A DNA stretch of 64,000 nucleotides. Origin: JALHOQ01 sp041739415 (GTDB taxonomy: Bacteria > Bdellovibrionota > Bdellovibrionia > Bdellovibrionales > UBA1609). Positions 17,116 to 26,663 of this stretch are shown one piece after another. A program made the translations under genes and the position numbers. The stretch is from assembly GCA_041739415.1 (NCBI GenBank), contig JBGSNU010000035.1:185429-249428 (forward strand). Reading direction: 5' to 3'. Every line of letters begins with the position of its first letter. The stretch's first letter is position 1. The notes under the pieces were generated by a model that searched no databases, had not been told where the DNA came from, and saw only the letters and a list, made by a program, of their open reading frames with translations.

Positions 17116-19134
17116 ATGATGAACGAGTGGAGTGCAAAAAAATCGGCCGAGCTCTACGGAATCAACTACTGGGGCGCTAACTTCTATGGCGTCAACGAAC
17201 AAGGTCATGTTGAGGTCAAGCCCGCGGGTAGCAGTGGCCCAGGTTTAGACATGTACAATCTGATTCAAGATTTGAAGGAGCGCGGAATCCGCCTGCCAAT
17301 TCTGTTGCGCTTCCCCGATGTGATAAAGTCTCGGATTGAACTGCTAAATGGCTGTTTTTCACGAGCCATCGACGAGGCCAAATACACCGGAGTCTACCGC
17401 GGTGTTTATCCAATTAAGGTGAATCAGCAAAAGCACCTCGTTGAGGAAATTTTGGACTTCGGCCAATTTCACCGCATGGGCTTAGAGGCCGGCTCAAAGC
17501 CAGAGTTGCTGATCACTCTGGCCCATATGGACACGCCCAACGCTCTGATCATTTGCAATGGCTTTAAAGACCAAGAGTACATCGAGATGGCTCTGATCTC
17601 GCAAAAGCTTGGGCGCAACACCTTTATCGTTGTTGACCGCTACACAGAGCTGTCGATGATTGTTCAGGCGGGCAAACGTTTAAATATTCGCCCTAAAATT
17701 GGCTTTCGGGCCAAGCTCAACACTCCCGGGAGTGGGCGATGGTCTGAGACGTCTGGCGCTAAATCCAAATTCGGCCTCACTCCGAGTGAAATCGTCCGAG
17801 GCCTAGATTACTTGCGCGCCGAGGGCATGCTCGATTGTCTGCAGCTGATTCACTTTCACATCGGCTCGCAAATTCCCTCGATTCAGGCCATTAAGGCTGC
17901 AATCAAAGAGGGCGCGCGCTTCTTTACTGAAATCTATGCCCTGGGCGCAAACCTCAAGTACATTGATGTAGGCGGGGGCCTTGGAGTCGATTACGATGGC
18001 TCTGGTCGATCGGACAGCTCCACCAATTACTCAGAGCAAGAGTACGCCAATGATATCGTGGCGATTTTGCAATCCATCTGTGACGAAAAGAAAATTCCTC
18101 ACCCCGACATAATCTCAGAGTCTGGTCGCGCCCTTGTTGCCCATGCCACAGCTCTGGTCTTTGATGTCTTAGGTCACAGTGAGATCGTGTTGCGCGACCT
18201 CGTCCTTACCAATATCGAGAAGGACTCTCGACTGGTCCAAGATCTTTGGGATATTTACCGCTCCCTCAGTAAAGACAACATCAATGAGTACTACAATGAC
18301 TTGATCGAGAAGAAGCGCGATACACTGCAGTTGTTTACCTATGGGGTCCTCAGTCTCGAGCAACGCGCCAAAGCTGAAGATCTGTTCCGCGCCATCGCCA
18401 CCAAGATTGTGGATATCGCTCGCAACAACCCGGAGCTCGAAGACATTAAGTACGCACTGGAGCAAGAGCTCTCAGACACGTACTTCTGCAATTTTTCTGT
18501 GTTTCAGTCGTTGCCGGACTCATGGGCACTGGATCAACTCTTCCCCATCATGCCAATTCACCGCCTGAACGAGCGACCGGATCGACGAGCTGTACTCGTG
18601 GATTTGACTTGTGATTCAGACGGCAATATCACCAACTTTATTGATGCCGAAACTGGCGGTGAGCAAAAGTACCTTGAGGTGCATGGACTTGAGCCGGGCA
18701 ATCCCTACTATATGGCCGTCTTTTTGACCGGCGCTTATCAGGAGATTCTCGGTGATCTGCACAACCTTTTTGGGGATACAGATGCAGTGCACGTTTCGCT
18801 GAACGAAAATGGTTATCATATCGACCATGTCGTTGAGGGTGATGATGTAAAAGAGGTCTTGCAATATGTGGAGTACTATCGCGCCGACTTACTGGAGCGC
18901 GTCCGCAAGGCCACAGAAAGCAGTATTCTAAAGGGTACGATCTCTCGCTATGAAGCGCGACTCTTGCTCGAACATTACGAGCGTGGATTGTCTAGTTACA
19001 CCTATTTAACCGAAGATTCGGCTATGCCATTCTTCACGCAACAAAAAAAGGACCAGGCAAATGGGACCGATCAGCCAGTTCATAACGAAGCATTATCGTC
19101 ACTTCAACTCGGCGACCTTAAAGGACGCAGCTGA
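17116..19134 (+). CDS. speA: Biosynthetic arginine decarboxylase
   Basis: A 672-residue PLP enzyme of the SpeA (fold III) family that turns arginine into agmatine, the first step of a polyamine route. The opening SAELYGINYWG and the PLP-lysine segment GVYPIKVNQQ (Lys near residue 103) are diagnostic; IHFHIGSQI and YIDVGGGLGVDYDG form the PLP phosphate site. I choose ATG 17116 or the next codon's ATG 17119, with GGAG at 17111-17114; a TTG at 17059 would add 19 atypical residues. The 3' end overlaps the deoxyhypusine-synthase-like gene by 74 bp, strong evidence of joint translation. No agmatinase (speB) is in the window. Confidence 0.95.
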   Translation: MMNEWSAKKSAELYGINYWGANFYGVNEQGHVEVKPAGSSGPGLDMYNLIQDLKERGIRLPILLRFPDVIKSRIELLNGCFSRAIDEAKYTGVYRGVYPIKVNQQKHLVEEILDFGQFHRMGLEAGSKPELLITLAHMDTPNALIICNGFKDQEYIEMALISQKLGRNTFIVVDRYTELSMIVQAGKRLNIRPKIGFRAKLNTPGSGRWSETSGAKSKFGLTPSEIVRGLDYLRAEGMLDCLQLIHFHIGSQIPSIQAIKAAIKEGARFFTEIYALGANLKYIDVGGGLGVDYDGSGRSDSSTNYSEQEYANDIVAILQSICDEKKIPHPDIISESGRALVAHATALVFDVLGHSEIVLRDLVLTNIEKDSRLVQDLWDIYRSLSKDNINEYYNDLIEKKRDTLQLFTYGVLSLEQRAKAEDLFRAIATKIVDIARNNPELEDIKYALEQELSDTYFCNFSVFQSLPDSWALDQLFPIMPIHRLNERPDRRAVLVDLTCDSDGNITNFIDAETGGEQKYLEVHGLEPGNPYYMAVFLTGAYQEILGDLHNLFGDTDAVHVSLNENGYHIDHVVEGDDVKEVLQYVEYYRADLLERVRKATESSILKGTISRYEARLLLEHYERGLSSYTYLTEDSAMPFFTQQKKDQANGTDQPVHNEALSSLQLGDLKGRS

Positions 19135-20026
19135 AGCCTACAACGCCCACCTAGACAATGGTGGCAAAATGATGGTGACCCTGGCTGGCGCCATGAGCTC
19201 AGCTGAACTGGGCCTATCGTTGGCCGAGATGATCCGACAGAACAAAGTGCACGCAATATCTTGCACAGGCGCAAACCTTGAAGAAGACGTCTTCAATCTG
19301 GTTGCCCACAACGACTATGTGCGAATTCCAAATTGGCGCGAGCTTACTCCTGACCAAGAGATGGAGCTGCTGGCAAAACATCTCAATCGCGTCACGGACA
19401 CCTGCATTCCAGAAGAGCAGGCCATTCGTCGGATTGAAAAACATATTTTAAAGAAGTGGCAGTCGGCCTCGTCAAACAATGAAGCCTTTTTTCCACACCA
19501 ATACTTCTATCAAATTCTTTTAGATGGTTCGCTTGAGAAAGATTATCAAATCGACCCCAAAGACTCCTGGCTCTTGGCCGCCGCGCAAAAAAACCTTCCG
19601 ATCGTAGTGCCCGGTTGGGAGGACTCAACTCTTGGCAACATCTTTGCCGGCCACCTCATGCGCAATGAAATCAAAAAAGAATGTCTGAAAATTGGCCCCG
19701 AATACATGATCGATCTGGCCAACTGGTACATGAAGAACGAATGCAAGCAAGGGATCGGCTTTTTTCAAATTGGTGGCGGAATCGCGGGTGACTTCCCCAT
19801 TTGTGTGGTGCCGATGCTCGAGCAAGACATGGAGCGCGAAACTCCCAAGTGGTCGTATTTTTGTCAGATCAGTGATTCAACCACATCCTACGGATCCTAC
19901 TCAGGCGCCGTGCCCAACGAAAAAATCACTTGGGGCAAACTCGACAAAACCTCTAAGCGCTTTATCGTAGAATCCGACGCGTCGATCGTCGCGCCGTTAA
20001 TGTTTGCCTATATCCTGGGTTGGTAA
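19061..20026 (+). CDS. Deoxyhypusine synthase-family protein (possible homospermidine or related polyamine synthase)
   Basis: A 321-residue member of the deoxyhypusine synthase (DHS) family. NAD-binding motifs LAGAMSSAELG and SCTGANLEED are clear, and the C-terminal segment has YGSYSGAVPNEKITWGK, where Lys293 matches the lysine that carries the aminobutyl intermediate. The GGG-x-x-K-H segment of true DHS is replaced by GGGIAGDFPI, so the usual active-site His is missing. Bacteria lack eIF5A, so family members are thought to act on polyamines; some make homospermidine. ATG 19061 has AGGA upstream and lies inside speA in another frame, so the pair should be co-translated. The exact product is unknown. 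Confidence 0.85.
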   Translation: MGPISQFITKHYRHFNSATLKDAAEAYNAHLDNGGKMMVTLAGAMSSAELGLSLAEMIRQNKVHAISCTGANLEEDVFNLVAHNDYVRIPNWRELTPDQEMELLAKHLNRVTDTCIPEEQAIRRIEKHILKKWQSASSNNEAFFPHQYFYQILLDGSLEKDYQIDPKDSWLLAAAQKNLPIVVPGWEDSTLGNIFAGHLMRNEIKKECLKIGPEYMIDLANWYMKNECKQGIGFFQIGGGIAGDFPICVVPMLEQDMERETPKWSYFCQISDSTTSYGSYSGAVPNEKITWGKLDKTSKRFIVESDASIVAPLMFAYILGW

Positions 20027-20041
20027 ATTACCCCGCGCCTT

Positions 20042-20065
20042 CAGTCAGATCGTGTAATCTGACTG
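20042..20065. terminator. Hairpin between convergent genes, possible bidirectional terminator
   Basis: CAGTCAGAT and ATCTGACTG form a perfect 9 bp stem around a 6 nt loop, between the end of the DHS-like gene and the end of the convergent Nudix gene, overlapping the last codons of the latter. There is no U-tract on either side, so it is a weak call; it could equally stabilise the mRNA ends. Confidence 0.35.
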
Positions 20066-20629
20066 TGGGTGCTGAGGCGCCTCATTTGGCGATGACTTTA
20101 TGGAATCTACACCCGGGCGCTGCGTGCTCACATCTCGGTGCACAAGGCCAATCGTGTATTGAGGAATGTTCAGCAGATGTTTGGTTAAAAAGCTGGGTTT
20201 GATTTCGATCGTGCGCAGATCGTTCAGCTTAAACCACTTGAAGTGCAGCTTGTAGGGCTGGCGGACCGCATGGCCTTTTTGTGGGCCGTACTCCATGCCG
20301 GTAAAAGTCTCCACGTCACAAAAGCGTTTCGAATCACTGACAAAATCAAAGGCGTAGTAAAGCCCGATTTCATGGGTCTGCTTGGCTTCGAATTCAAAAA
20401 AGTTTTCGACAATCCAGAGCAATCGCCCAACAGAGACATGGGCGCCCACTTCTTCTCTCAACTCGCGAGTGAGTGACTCTCGGCTTGACTCAAAAAACTC
20501 ACAGCTCCCACCAGGCAATGTCCAAAAGTCATCGGACTCCGCGCGGTGTAAGAGCACCTTTTCGCCACGCACAGCCAGACCTGCGACTCGGTATGCAAAT
20601 CTCTTGTTTTCATCAAAATCTACTCGCAT
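20045..20629 (-). CDS. Nudix hydrolase
   Basis: A 194-residue protein whose first 150 residues hold a Nudix domain. The Nudix box starts at GGSCEFFESS and continues through RELREEVGA, with the G, E, RE and EE positions all filled. Nudix enzymes hydrolyse nucleoside diphosphates linked to another group; the residues that would define the substrate are not distinctive. The last 40 residues are a variable tail. It is divergent from the CPXCG gene and convergent with the DHS-like gene. Confidence 0.92.
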   Translation of the reverse strand: MRVDFDENKRFAYRVAGLAVRGEKVLLHRAESDDFWTLPGGSCEFFESSRESLTRELREEVGAHVSVGRLLWIVENFFEFEAKQTHEIGLYYAFDFVSDSKRFCDVETFTGMEYGPQKGHAVRQPYKLHFKWFKLNDLRTIEIKPSFLTKHLLNIPQYTIGLVHRDVSTQRPGVDSIKSSPNEAPQHPQSDYTI

Positions 20630-20729
20630 TGACCACCCCGTCGACCCTGAATAAAACTCACCGCACCACTCGAGGCAACCTTTTAATTGCGCCTTTGACT
20701 GTCGAGTTTTCCCAGGATTCTATAGGCCA

Positions 20730-20918
20730 ATGGAGCTCGAGTTAGAAAAAAAATTCAAATGTCCCTACTGTTTTAGCAAAATTTCAATGCTGCTAGATTT
20801 GTCTGAAAACGGCACGCAAGAGTATATCGAAGACTGTGAAGTCTGCTGTCAGCCCATTCAAGTGCAATACAACACGCAAGAGCACCAGCTCGCCGATTTC
20901 TCAGTGCGATCCATTTAA
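20730..20918 (+). CDS. CPXCG-motif cysteine-rich small protein
   Basis: A 62-residue protein with two knuckles, KCPYCFSKIS near residue 10 and CEVCCQPIQV near residue 37, a zinc-ribbon arrangement of the CPXCG family of uncharacterised proteobacterial proteins. The length is usual for that family. Cytoplasmic and probably zinc-binding; the function is unknown. It ends 2 bp before the stop of the convergent isoamylase gene. Confidence 0.8.
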   Translation: MELELEKKFKCPYCFSKISMLLDLSENGTQEYIEDCEVCCQPIQVQYNTQEHQLADFSVRSI

Positions 20919-20920
20919 AA

Positions 20921-23143
20921 TCAGAGTTTGTCCGCAAGTTCTAATAGCACAACGGCACTTCTTGGGTGGACAAAGTACTCGCGTTCAATTTTTGTTTCGC
21001 TCCCGCGCTGAGCAAAGTTGGACTGACTCTCCCACCACTGAGCCGTGTCAACGGACAGGCCCCAGGCTGAGCCTCCGGTAGTGACAGGCAGCTGCATGTG
21101 CACACCTTGAAAATCGGCATTGAGGAGAATCACAATTGAGCGAACATCTGAATTTTGCGAAAACTCCGTGTTGTCAATTCGGTAAGCGATAAAGCCACTG
21201 GCCTCATCGAAGGCGGATTGGGGGAGCTCTGTTCCGCTGGGTCCGTACCAAGTCAAATCCTTCACGCCATTGCGATTGCCATCTTGACCTCGGAAAAACT
21301 CCTGCGGCCTCAGACCCGCAATGGACGAGCGCAGCTGCAGCAGGTGTCGCACGAGATCTCTCAACCGAGTCTGCTCATCTAGCTGAGGCCATGGCAAATA
21401 GTTGGCAATCGTATCGAGATTGTAGGCGTTGTTGTTGCCATTAAGGGTTCGATAGAATTCATCACCACCCACGATCATGGGCGTGCCCACTGCTCCCAGC
21501 AGGGTGACGAAGGCCGTGCGCGTCAGCTGCCGCTGCAAATTTGAGTCGTTATTTTGATCCCAAGAGCGATTGTTGTCTGAGCCGCCGTCAGAGGGCCCAA
21601 AGGGGTACGGCTGGTAGTTGTTCTTGCCGTTGTAGCTGAACAGGTCTCGCAAGGTGAAGCCATCATGCGCGGTGATAAAATTAATCGAATGCCAAGGTTT
21701 TCGTCCACTCGTCTCAAACAAATTGGCAGAGCCTGAGAGCGCCTCCGCCAGTTTACCGAGCGAGATCGACTCCACGCCACGCTTGTTATAAAACGAGCGC
21801 ACTGGATCGCGAAAAGAGCCATTCCATTCCGCCCAGCCCGCTGGAAACCGACCCAACTGATAGGTGCCGTAGCCGATAGCCCATGGCTCCGCAATGAGAT
21901 CTACACCCTCTCCACCCGTCTCAGATCGCACGGGCAATTCATAACGGGCGCGATTCAAAGCGTTGCGAGAGTCGTGGGCATCAAAATAAAATGAACCACC
22001 ACGAGCCGTGTTGCCAAGCACGGATGCCAGATCAAAGCGAAACCCATCGACACCGAGCTGATTCTTCCAGTGCGCCAATGAATCCACGATGAGATCTCGC
22101 ACGAGCTCCTCATCACCCGCCAGATCATTGCCGCAGCCGGTGTGATCCATGTAGTACGCCGGATCGCGAGATAGGTTGTAGTAGTTGGCGTTATCGATAC
22201 CTCGAAACGACAAGAGCTGGGCCCGACTTGGATCACCTGACCAGGTGCCACCTTCACCTGTATGGTTATAAACAACATCTGTATATACTTTAATGCCACG
22301 CTTGTGAAACTCACTGACCATTTCGCGAAACTCTCGGATGGGCCCACCAGGGCTTTGATCAAAAGAGTAGCTGCGCTGGGGCGCAAAATAAGCCATCGGC
22401 ATGTAGCCCCAGTAGTTGTTATAGGTGCTTGTCATCTGATGCACTGGTAAAAACTCGACGGCAGTCACTCCCAGATCTCGGAGGTAATCCGCCTTCATGC
22501 CCGCACCTTTGTACGTTCCACGATAACTAAAGGGAATGCTTGGGTCGTTCGCAGTTAGGCCCTTGACGTGCACTTCATAGATCACGTCGTCTTTAAACGG
22601 ACGCATTGGTTTAGTTGAGGCAAATGAATAGGACTCAATCGGCGTCAACACGGCCTTGGGTGCTTGAGCCGCGCTGTCGATGTGCCTTTGCCCCGCTCCG
22701 CTGTCAAAATCGCTCACATATTGCACGCTCTCAAGTCCGTGGCTCACTTCAAACGCGTACGGGTCTAATAGCAATTTGTTGGGATTGAATCTGTTCCCTT
22801 GTCCATCGACGTCGGCAATAAATCCGATTTCTGTGCCACGCTGCCACTCCGGTTGGTAGGGCCAGTTGGGTCCCCACGCGCGGTATCCATAATAAAGTGG
22901 TGCGTCTTGAGGCTGCGACAAACCAAAATTTTGCAAGTTGCTCAAGGGAACTGCGACCTCCCAGACAAATGCACGCCTTCCGAGCTGCATGGGAAAACAT
23001 ACTTGCTCTTTGGTCTCGCGCGGCTGCTGAAACAAGCACACCTCCACTCGCGTCGCACCCTCAGAGCGCAAACGAAACTGTACATCATTTGAAGTGAGGC
23101 AAGCGCCCAAGCTAAGGCAGAGAAGCATTCCAGTTGTTGTCAT
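20921..23143 (-). CDS. Isoamylase/GlgX-type glycogen debranching enzyme, predicted lipoprotein
   Basis: A GH13 enzyme of about 740 residues that hydrolyses alpha-1,6 branches of glycogen or starch. The N-terminal early-set domain covers residues 20-170 (YGYRAWGPNWPYQPEW). The barrel has YTDVVYNHTGEGG (region I), GVDGFRFDLASV (nucleophile Asp), LIAEPWAIG (acid/base Glu) and ITAHDGFTLRDL (third Asp). Starting at ATG 23143 gives a lipoprotein signal with lipobox LSLGAC at Cys16, unlike cytosolic GlgX; the longer frame would add 27 unlikely residues. This points to external alpha-glucan use. It is divergent from the beta-barrel candidate and GH31 genes, with about 116 bp of shared promoter region. 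Confidence 0.93.
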   Translation of the reverse strand: MTTTGMLLCLSLGACLTSNDVQFRLRSEGATRVEVCLFQQPRETKEQVCFPMQLGRRAFVWEVAVPLSNLQNFGLSQPQDAPLYYGYRAWGPNWPYQPEWQRGTEIGFIADVDGQGNRFNPNKLLLDPYAFEVSHGLESVQYVSDFDSGAGQRHIDSAAQAPKAVLTPIESYSFASTKPMRPFKDDVIYEVHVKGLTANDPSIPFSYRGTYKGAGMKADYLRDLGVTAVEFLPVHQMTSTYNNYWGYMPMAYFAPQRSYSFDQSPGGPIREFREMVSEFHKRGIKVYTDVVYNHTGEGGTWSGDPSRAQLLSFRGIDNANYYNLSRDPAYYMDHTGCGNDLAGDEELVRDLIVDSLAHWKNQLGVDGFRFDLASVLGNTARGGSFYFDAHDSRNALNRARYELPVRSETGGEGVDLIAEPWAIGYGTYQLGRFPAGWAEWNGSFRDPVRSFYNKRGVESISLGKLAEALSGSANLFETSGRKPWHSINFITAHDGFTLRDLFSYNGKNNYQPYPFGPSDGGSDNNRSWDQNNDSNLQRQLTRTAFVTLLGAVGTPMIVGGDEFYRTLNGNNNAYNLDTIANYLPWPQLDEQTRLRDLVRHLLQLRSSIAGLRPQEFFRGQDGNRNGVKDLTWYGPSGTELPQSAFDEASGFIAYRIDNTEFSQNSDVRSIVILLNADFQGVHMQLPVTTGGSAWGLSVDTAQWWESQSNFAQRGSETKIEREYFVHPRSAVVLLELADKL

Positions 23144-23259
23144 GCCAAAATCATAGAAAGTCAGGACATGCGCGTCAACATTGACAGAGCGGGTGGACAA
23201 ATCTATAGCATGGGTCGCCCCCAACTTGACGCAAACAGAAATAATTCCCAGGAGATCAC

Positions 23260-24138
23260 GTGCCTCACCTATACCTTGTTGTTCTGTTGAGCTGCAGTGC
23301 GATCCTGGGGCCTCATGCTTTGGCGGAGGACGTCGACTTGATCATCACCAATTCACGGATGCGAGCCGAAACAGGAGCAAAAACAAAATTTTCGGTGGCC
23401 TCGTCCCTCAGCTACTCTGCCGGAAGTCTTCGTAAACCGCTCAGTAACGAACGTCCAAATTTGAGCGCAGCCAAAGGCACCACGGACGTGAGCTCCTTAG
23501 GTGGGGCCGTCTCCCTCAAATATGGTCTGACTGCTCGTTCAAGTCTTTTTGCAGGCGTCGGTCTGCGCTGGCTATCGCCCCTATATGGCAGAACTCCACC
23601 CGGTTATAACGGTTCAAAGTTCGATATAGACAATCCGTATTTTAATTTTCAGTATCTCTACCGCTGGTGGGATATTCAGTCGGCACTGACCCTCAATGAA
23701 ACCTACTATACCAATTCTAACTTGGTGCGCGCGGGGTGGCAGTCGCGCAAGAGCATTTCACAAAATAACGTTTATGATTTCGGCAGTAGCGGTATTACTC
23801 TAGGAATCAATGTCTATGGCAACGTCGGTCAGTTCAGTGACAATTCACCTGAAGCTAAAGCCGGCCAATCTGATTACGAATTTGGCTCAGTGCCCGCCCT
23901 TGAATACAAAATGACTGACAAACTGACTCTTCGCTCAGATTCCAACTTACTGTCATTTCAGCACCTTCGCTCTTCCAGAAATCCCCACACTTACGAACAG
24001 CAGCGCTGGGGACAAACACTCGCAGTCGGTATCACTGCCAAGCGAGACGTCTATCTCTATCCTGGAATTCAGTGGTTAGTTGAGGACATCCGAGCTGACC
24101 GCACCGTGCTTTGGCTTTCTGCCAATATCAATTTATAG
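23260..24138 (+). CDS. Putative outer-membrane beta-barrel protein
   Basis: A 292-residue protein with a signal peptide ending near HALAED, then alternating hydrophobic/polar strands rich in Tyr, Trp, Gly and Ser (for example SSLGGAVSLKYGLTARSSLFAGVGLRWLSP, shown here only as positions about 78-105). It ends in a strand, VLWLSANINL. These traits suggest a small barrel or transporter-like porin; no family was recognised. The start is GTG 23260, with GGAG just upstream. It precedes the GH31 gene by 39 bp and is divergent from the lipoprotein isoamylase, so passage or sensing of alpha-glucan pieces is a reasonable inference. Confidence 0.7.
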   Translation: MPHLYLVVLLSCSAILGPHALAEDVDLIITNSRMRAETGAKTKFSVASSLSYSAGSLRKPLSNERPNLSAAKGTTDVSSLGGAVSLKYGLTARSSLFAGVGLRWLSPLYGRTPPGYNGSKFDIDNPYFNFQYLYRWWDIQSALTLNETYYTNSNLVRAGWQSRKSISQNNVYDFGSSGITLGINVYGNVGQFSDNSPEAKAGQSDYEFGSVPALEYKMTDKLTLRSDSNLLSFQHLRSSRNPHTYEQQRWGQTLAVGITAKRDVYLYPGIQWLVEDIRADRTVLWLSANINL

Positions 24139-24177
24139 AAGCTTGACCCACACGATGGTAATTCTGGAGGACTTCAC

Positions 24178-26616
24178 ATGCAAAAATATTTAGCTATTGG
24201 ATTGGCCCTGATCGGCTTAGTTGCGGCCGCCCTCTTGTTGTCGCGCTTTCCTAAGTCAGGCACGACTTTTAAAGCCATTGACGGGCGACTGATGCTGTTT
24301 GAATTTCATGATGAAGACATTCTGCACTTTGAAATTTCTAACTCAACAACTGGTAAGATCGGTACATCTCCGATGGTTGCAGCTAGTGCCAATCGACCGA
24401 AGGTTTCAGTTAAGCGCCTGAGTGATGGGCTCGAGACCAACAAAATTCGCGTGAAAGTCGACACTGAAAAGGCATGCTTTCAAGTGACGGATAAACTTGG
24501 CAATTACAATGTCGCCGAATTTTGCCCGATAAATCAAGGGCTAACCATTGCAGCACCGGAAATGCAAAACGCCTACGGTCTTGGACAGCAATTCTTAACT
24601 CCTGGGAAAATCGACGGAGATTGGGTCGGGAAAGTGCGTGACCCGGGCACTGATGACAACCCACACAACCGCGGCAAGCCCTTTGGCAACAATATGACGG
24701 GTTACAATGGCGGCGCGGTTGGCAACACACAGATTCCCATTTTATTCGCCCTTGGAGCAGAAAAGAAAAACTTTGCATTCTTTTTTGACAACGTGTTTCG
24801 GCAGCGGTGGGACCTAACTGCCCAGCCGTGGAAGGTTGAAGCCTCTGGCGGTGACCTGCGCGGCTTTGTTTTTACCGGACCAAACCTGCCGCATTTACGT
24901 AGTGCCTATTTAAAATTGACGGGCCTCCCACCCGTGCCTCCCAAAAAGGCCTTTGGCCTTTGGATCTCAGAGTTTGGCTTTAACAATTGGAAGGAGCTCG
25001 ACTCTAAGTTGGCCTCACTCCGCATGAGTGGGTTTCCGTTAGATGGATTTGTTTTGGACCTCTACTGGTTTGGCGGCATCAAACAACAGGCCGAAGATAG
25101 TCCCATGGGCGGGCTGAACTGGGATCTCAAAAATTTTCCAGATCCCGCTGGCAAAATCGCCGCCTTGCGACGAGCTGGTTTGGGCTTGGTCGTAATTGAA
25201 GAGCCTTACATTAGCAAGGGACTCCCAGAACACACCTTGCTCGCTGAAAGAGGCTATTTAGCGAAAGACAGTCTGGCGCCCAATGCACCACCAACCTACT
25301 TGGATTACAATTCCTGGTGGGGCAAAGGTGGTTTGCTCGATTTTGTCAATGAAGAGGCCGGGCGATTCTGGCATGACGAAAAGCGCAAGCCTCTGGTGGA
25401 CATGGGAGTCCTTGGGCACTGGACCGATCTAGGTGAACCAGAAATGTTTAGTCCAGAGTCTTTCTATGCGGGCAAGTACAAACATGCTGAGATCCACAAC
25501 CTGTACAATCTGAAATGGTCTGAGAGTGTGTTTGAGGGCTATCAGCGACACAACGTTGAGCGCCGCCCCTGGATTTTGTCTCGCTCAGGCACGGCCGGCA
25601 GCCAGCGCTATGGTGTGGCGATGTGGTCGGCAGATATTGGTTCCAACCTTTCCAGCCTGACCTCACACATCAACGTGCAAATGCACATGAGTCTGTCTGG
25701 GATCGATTACTTTGGCTCAGATATTGGTGGGTTCCATCGCAGAGCAGTGCAAGGCGATCTCAACGAAATGTACACGCAATGGTTCGCCGTCGGCGCCCTG
25801 CTAGATGTGCCCGTGCGCGTGCACACTGAAAACGTCTCAAACTCCAAAGAGACTGCGCCTGATCGGATTGGGCATAGACCCAGCAACCTGTTTAATATTC
25901 GCCAGCGGTATGAGCTGAATCCGTACTACTATTCGCTCGCGCATTTGGCTCATCGTGACGGAAGCCCCCTGGTTGCACCACTTGTGTATCACTATCAAGA
26001 GGACCTTCAGACTCGAAGTCTTGGGGATCATAAGATGATTGGTCCCGATTTATTGACCGCCACTATTTCTGCCCATGGCCAGAGATCGCGAGACATCTAT
26101 TTGCCCAAAGGCACGTGGTTTGACTATTACACCCACCTCCCCATCGTTAGCGATGGCGACTGGATAAAGGATGTTGCGGCCTACAATAAAGAGCGTATTT
26201 TTCGACTGCCCATTTATGCGCGCGAGGGCGCTATTATTCCGTTGGCTTCATCCATCCGAGTTTACCCCAGTGATGCGGGCAGTGAATTTACAATATTCGA
26301 AGATGATGGCGAGACAATCGCTTACCAGGCAGGGCAGCTGGCGCGGACTCGAGTCTCCCAAATTCGAAAAGACGGTGCGGTCACATTGACCATTGCCGCA
26401 AGCGAAGGCGAATTTAAACCGACCGCTAAAACACAGATGCTCAGTGTTGTGCAATCAACGCTCCCCACCTCTGTTTTGGTCGACGGCGTTGAAGTTGAAA
26501 AAATTGAAGGGGCGGCTTGGGGGAGAGTCAATGCCGGTTGGAGAATGCTTGAAGGCATGGTTCAGATCAAAATTCCCCGTGATCCAACTAAGTCTGTGAA
26601 AGCGCAGATCCAATAA
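24178..26616 (+). CDS. GH31-family alpha-glucosidase/alpha-xylosidase, membrane-anchored
   Basis: An 812-residue glycoside hydrolase. Residues 1-24 form a signal or uncleaved anchor. A beta-sandwich domain (40-250) is followed by the barrel: GFVLDLYWFGG, then the nucleophile Asp in GHWTDLGEPEM, and the acid/base Asp in YFGSDIGGFHR. C-terminal beta domains follow from about 640. GH31 enzymes release alpha-linked glucose or xylose from non-reducing ends. A good SD (GGAGG) precedes the ATG. Position after the barrel candidate and near isoamylase suggests that debranched alpha-glucan is trimmed in the periplasm; the specificity is not proven. Confidence 0.92.
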   Translation: MQKYLAIGLALIGLVAAALLLSRFPKSGTTFKAIDGRLMLFEFHDEDILHFEISNSTTGKIGTSPMVAASANRPKVSVKRLSDGLETNKIRVKVDTEKACFQVTDKLGNYNVAEFCPINQGLTIAAPEMQNAYGLGQQFLTPGKIDGDWVGKVRDPGTDDNPHNRGKPFGNNMTGYNGGAVGNTQIPILFALGAEKKNFAFFFDNVFRQRWDLTAQPWKVEASGGDLRGFVFTGPNLPHLRSAYLKLTGLPPVPPKKAFGLWISEFGFNNWKELDSKLASLRMSGFPLDGFVLDLYWFGGIKQQAEDSPMGGLNWDLKNFPDPAGKIAALRRAGLGLVVIEEPYISKGLPEHTLLAERGYLAKDSLAPNAPPTYLDYNSWWGKGGLLDFVNEEAGRFWHDEKRKPLVDMGVLGHWTDLGEPEMFSPESFYAGKYKHAEIHNLYNLKWSESVFEGYQRHNVERRPWILSRSGTAGSQRYGVAMWSADIGSNLSSLTSHINVQMHMSLSGIDYFGSDIGGFHRRAVQGDLNEMYTQWFAVGALLDVPVRVHTENVSNSKETAPDRIGHRPSNLFNIRQRYELNPYYYSLAHLAHRDGSPLVAPLVYHYQEDLQTRSLGDHKMIGPDLLTATISAHGQRSRDIYLPKGTWFDYYTHLPIVSDGDWIKDVAAYNKERIFRLPIYAREGAIIPLASSIRVYPSDAGSEFTIFEDDGETIAYQAGQLARTRVSQIRKDGAVTLTIAASEGEFKPTAKTQMLSVVQSTLPTSVLVDGVEVEKIEGAAWGRVNAGWRMLEGMVQIKIPRDPTKSVKAQIQ

Positions 26617-26625
26617 CTAACGTGG

Positions 26626-26653
26626 CACCGGGGCAGGCGTTAGGCACCCGGTG
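26626..26653. terminator. Hairpin between convergent GH31 and MscS genes
   Basis: CACCGGG and CCCGGTG form a perfect 7 bp GC-rich stem around a 14 nt loop, in the 47 bp gap between two converging genes. No U-run follows on either strand, so it may slow rather than end transcription. Weak call. Confidence 0.35.
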
Positions 26654-26663
26654 TTGCCTTGAC

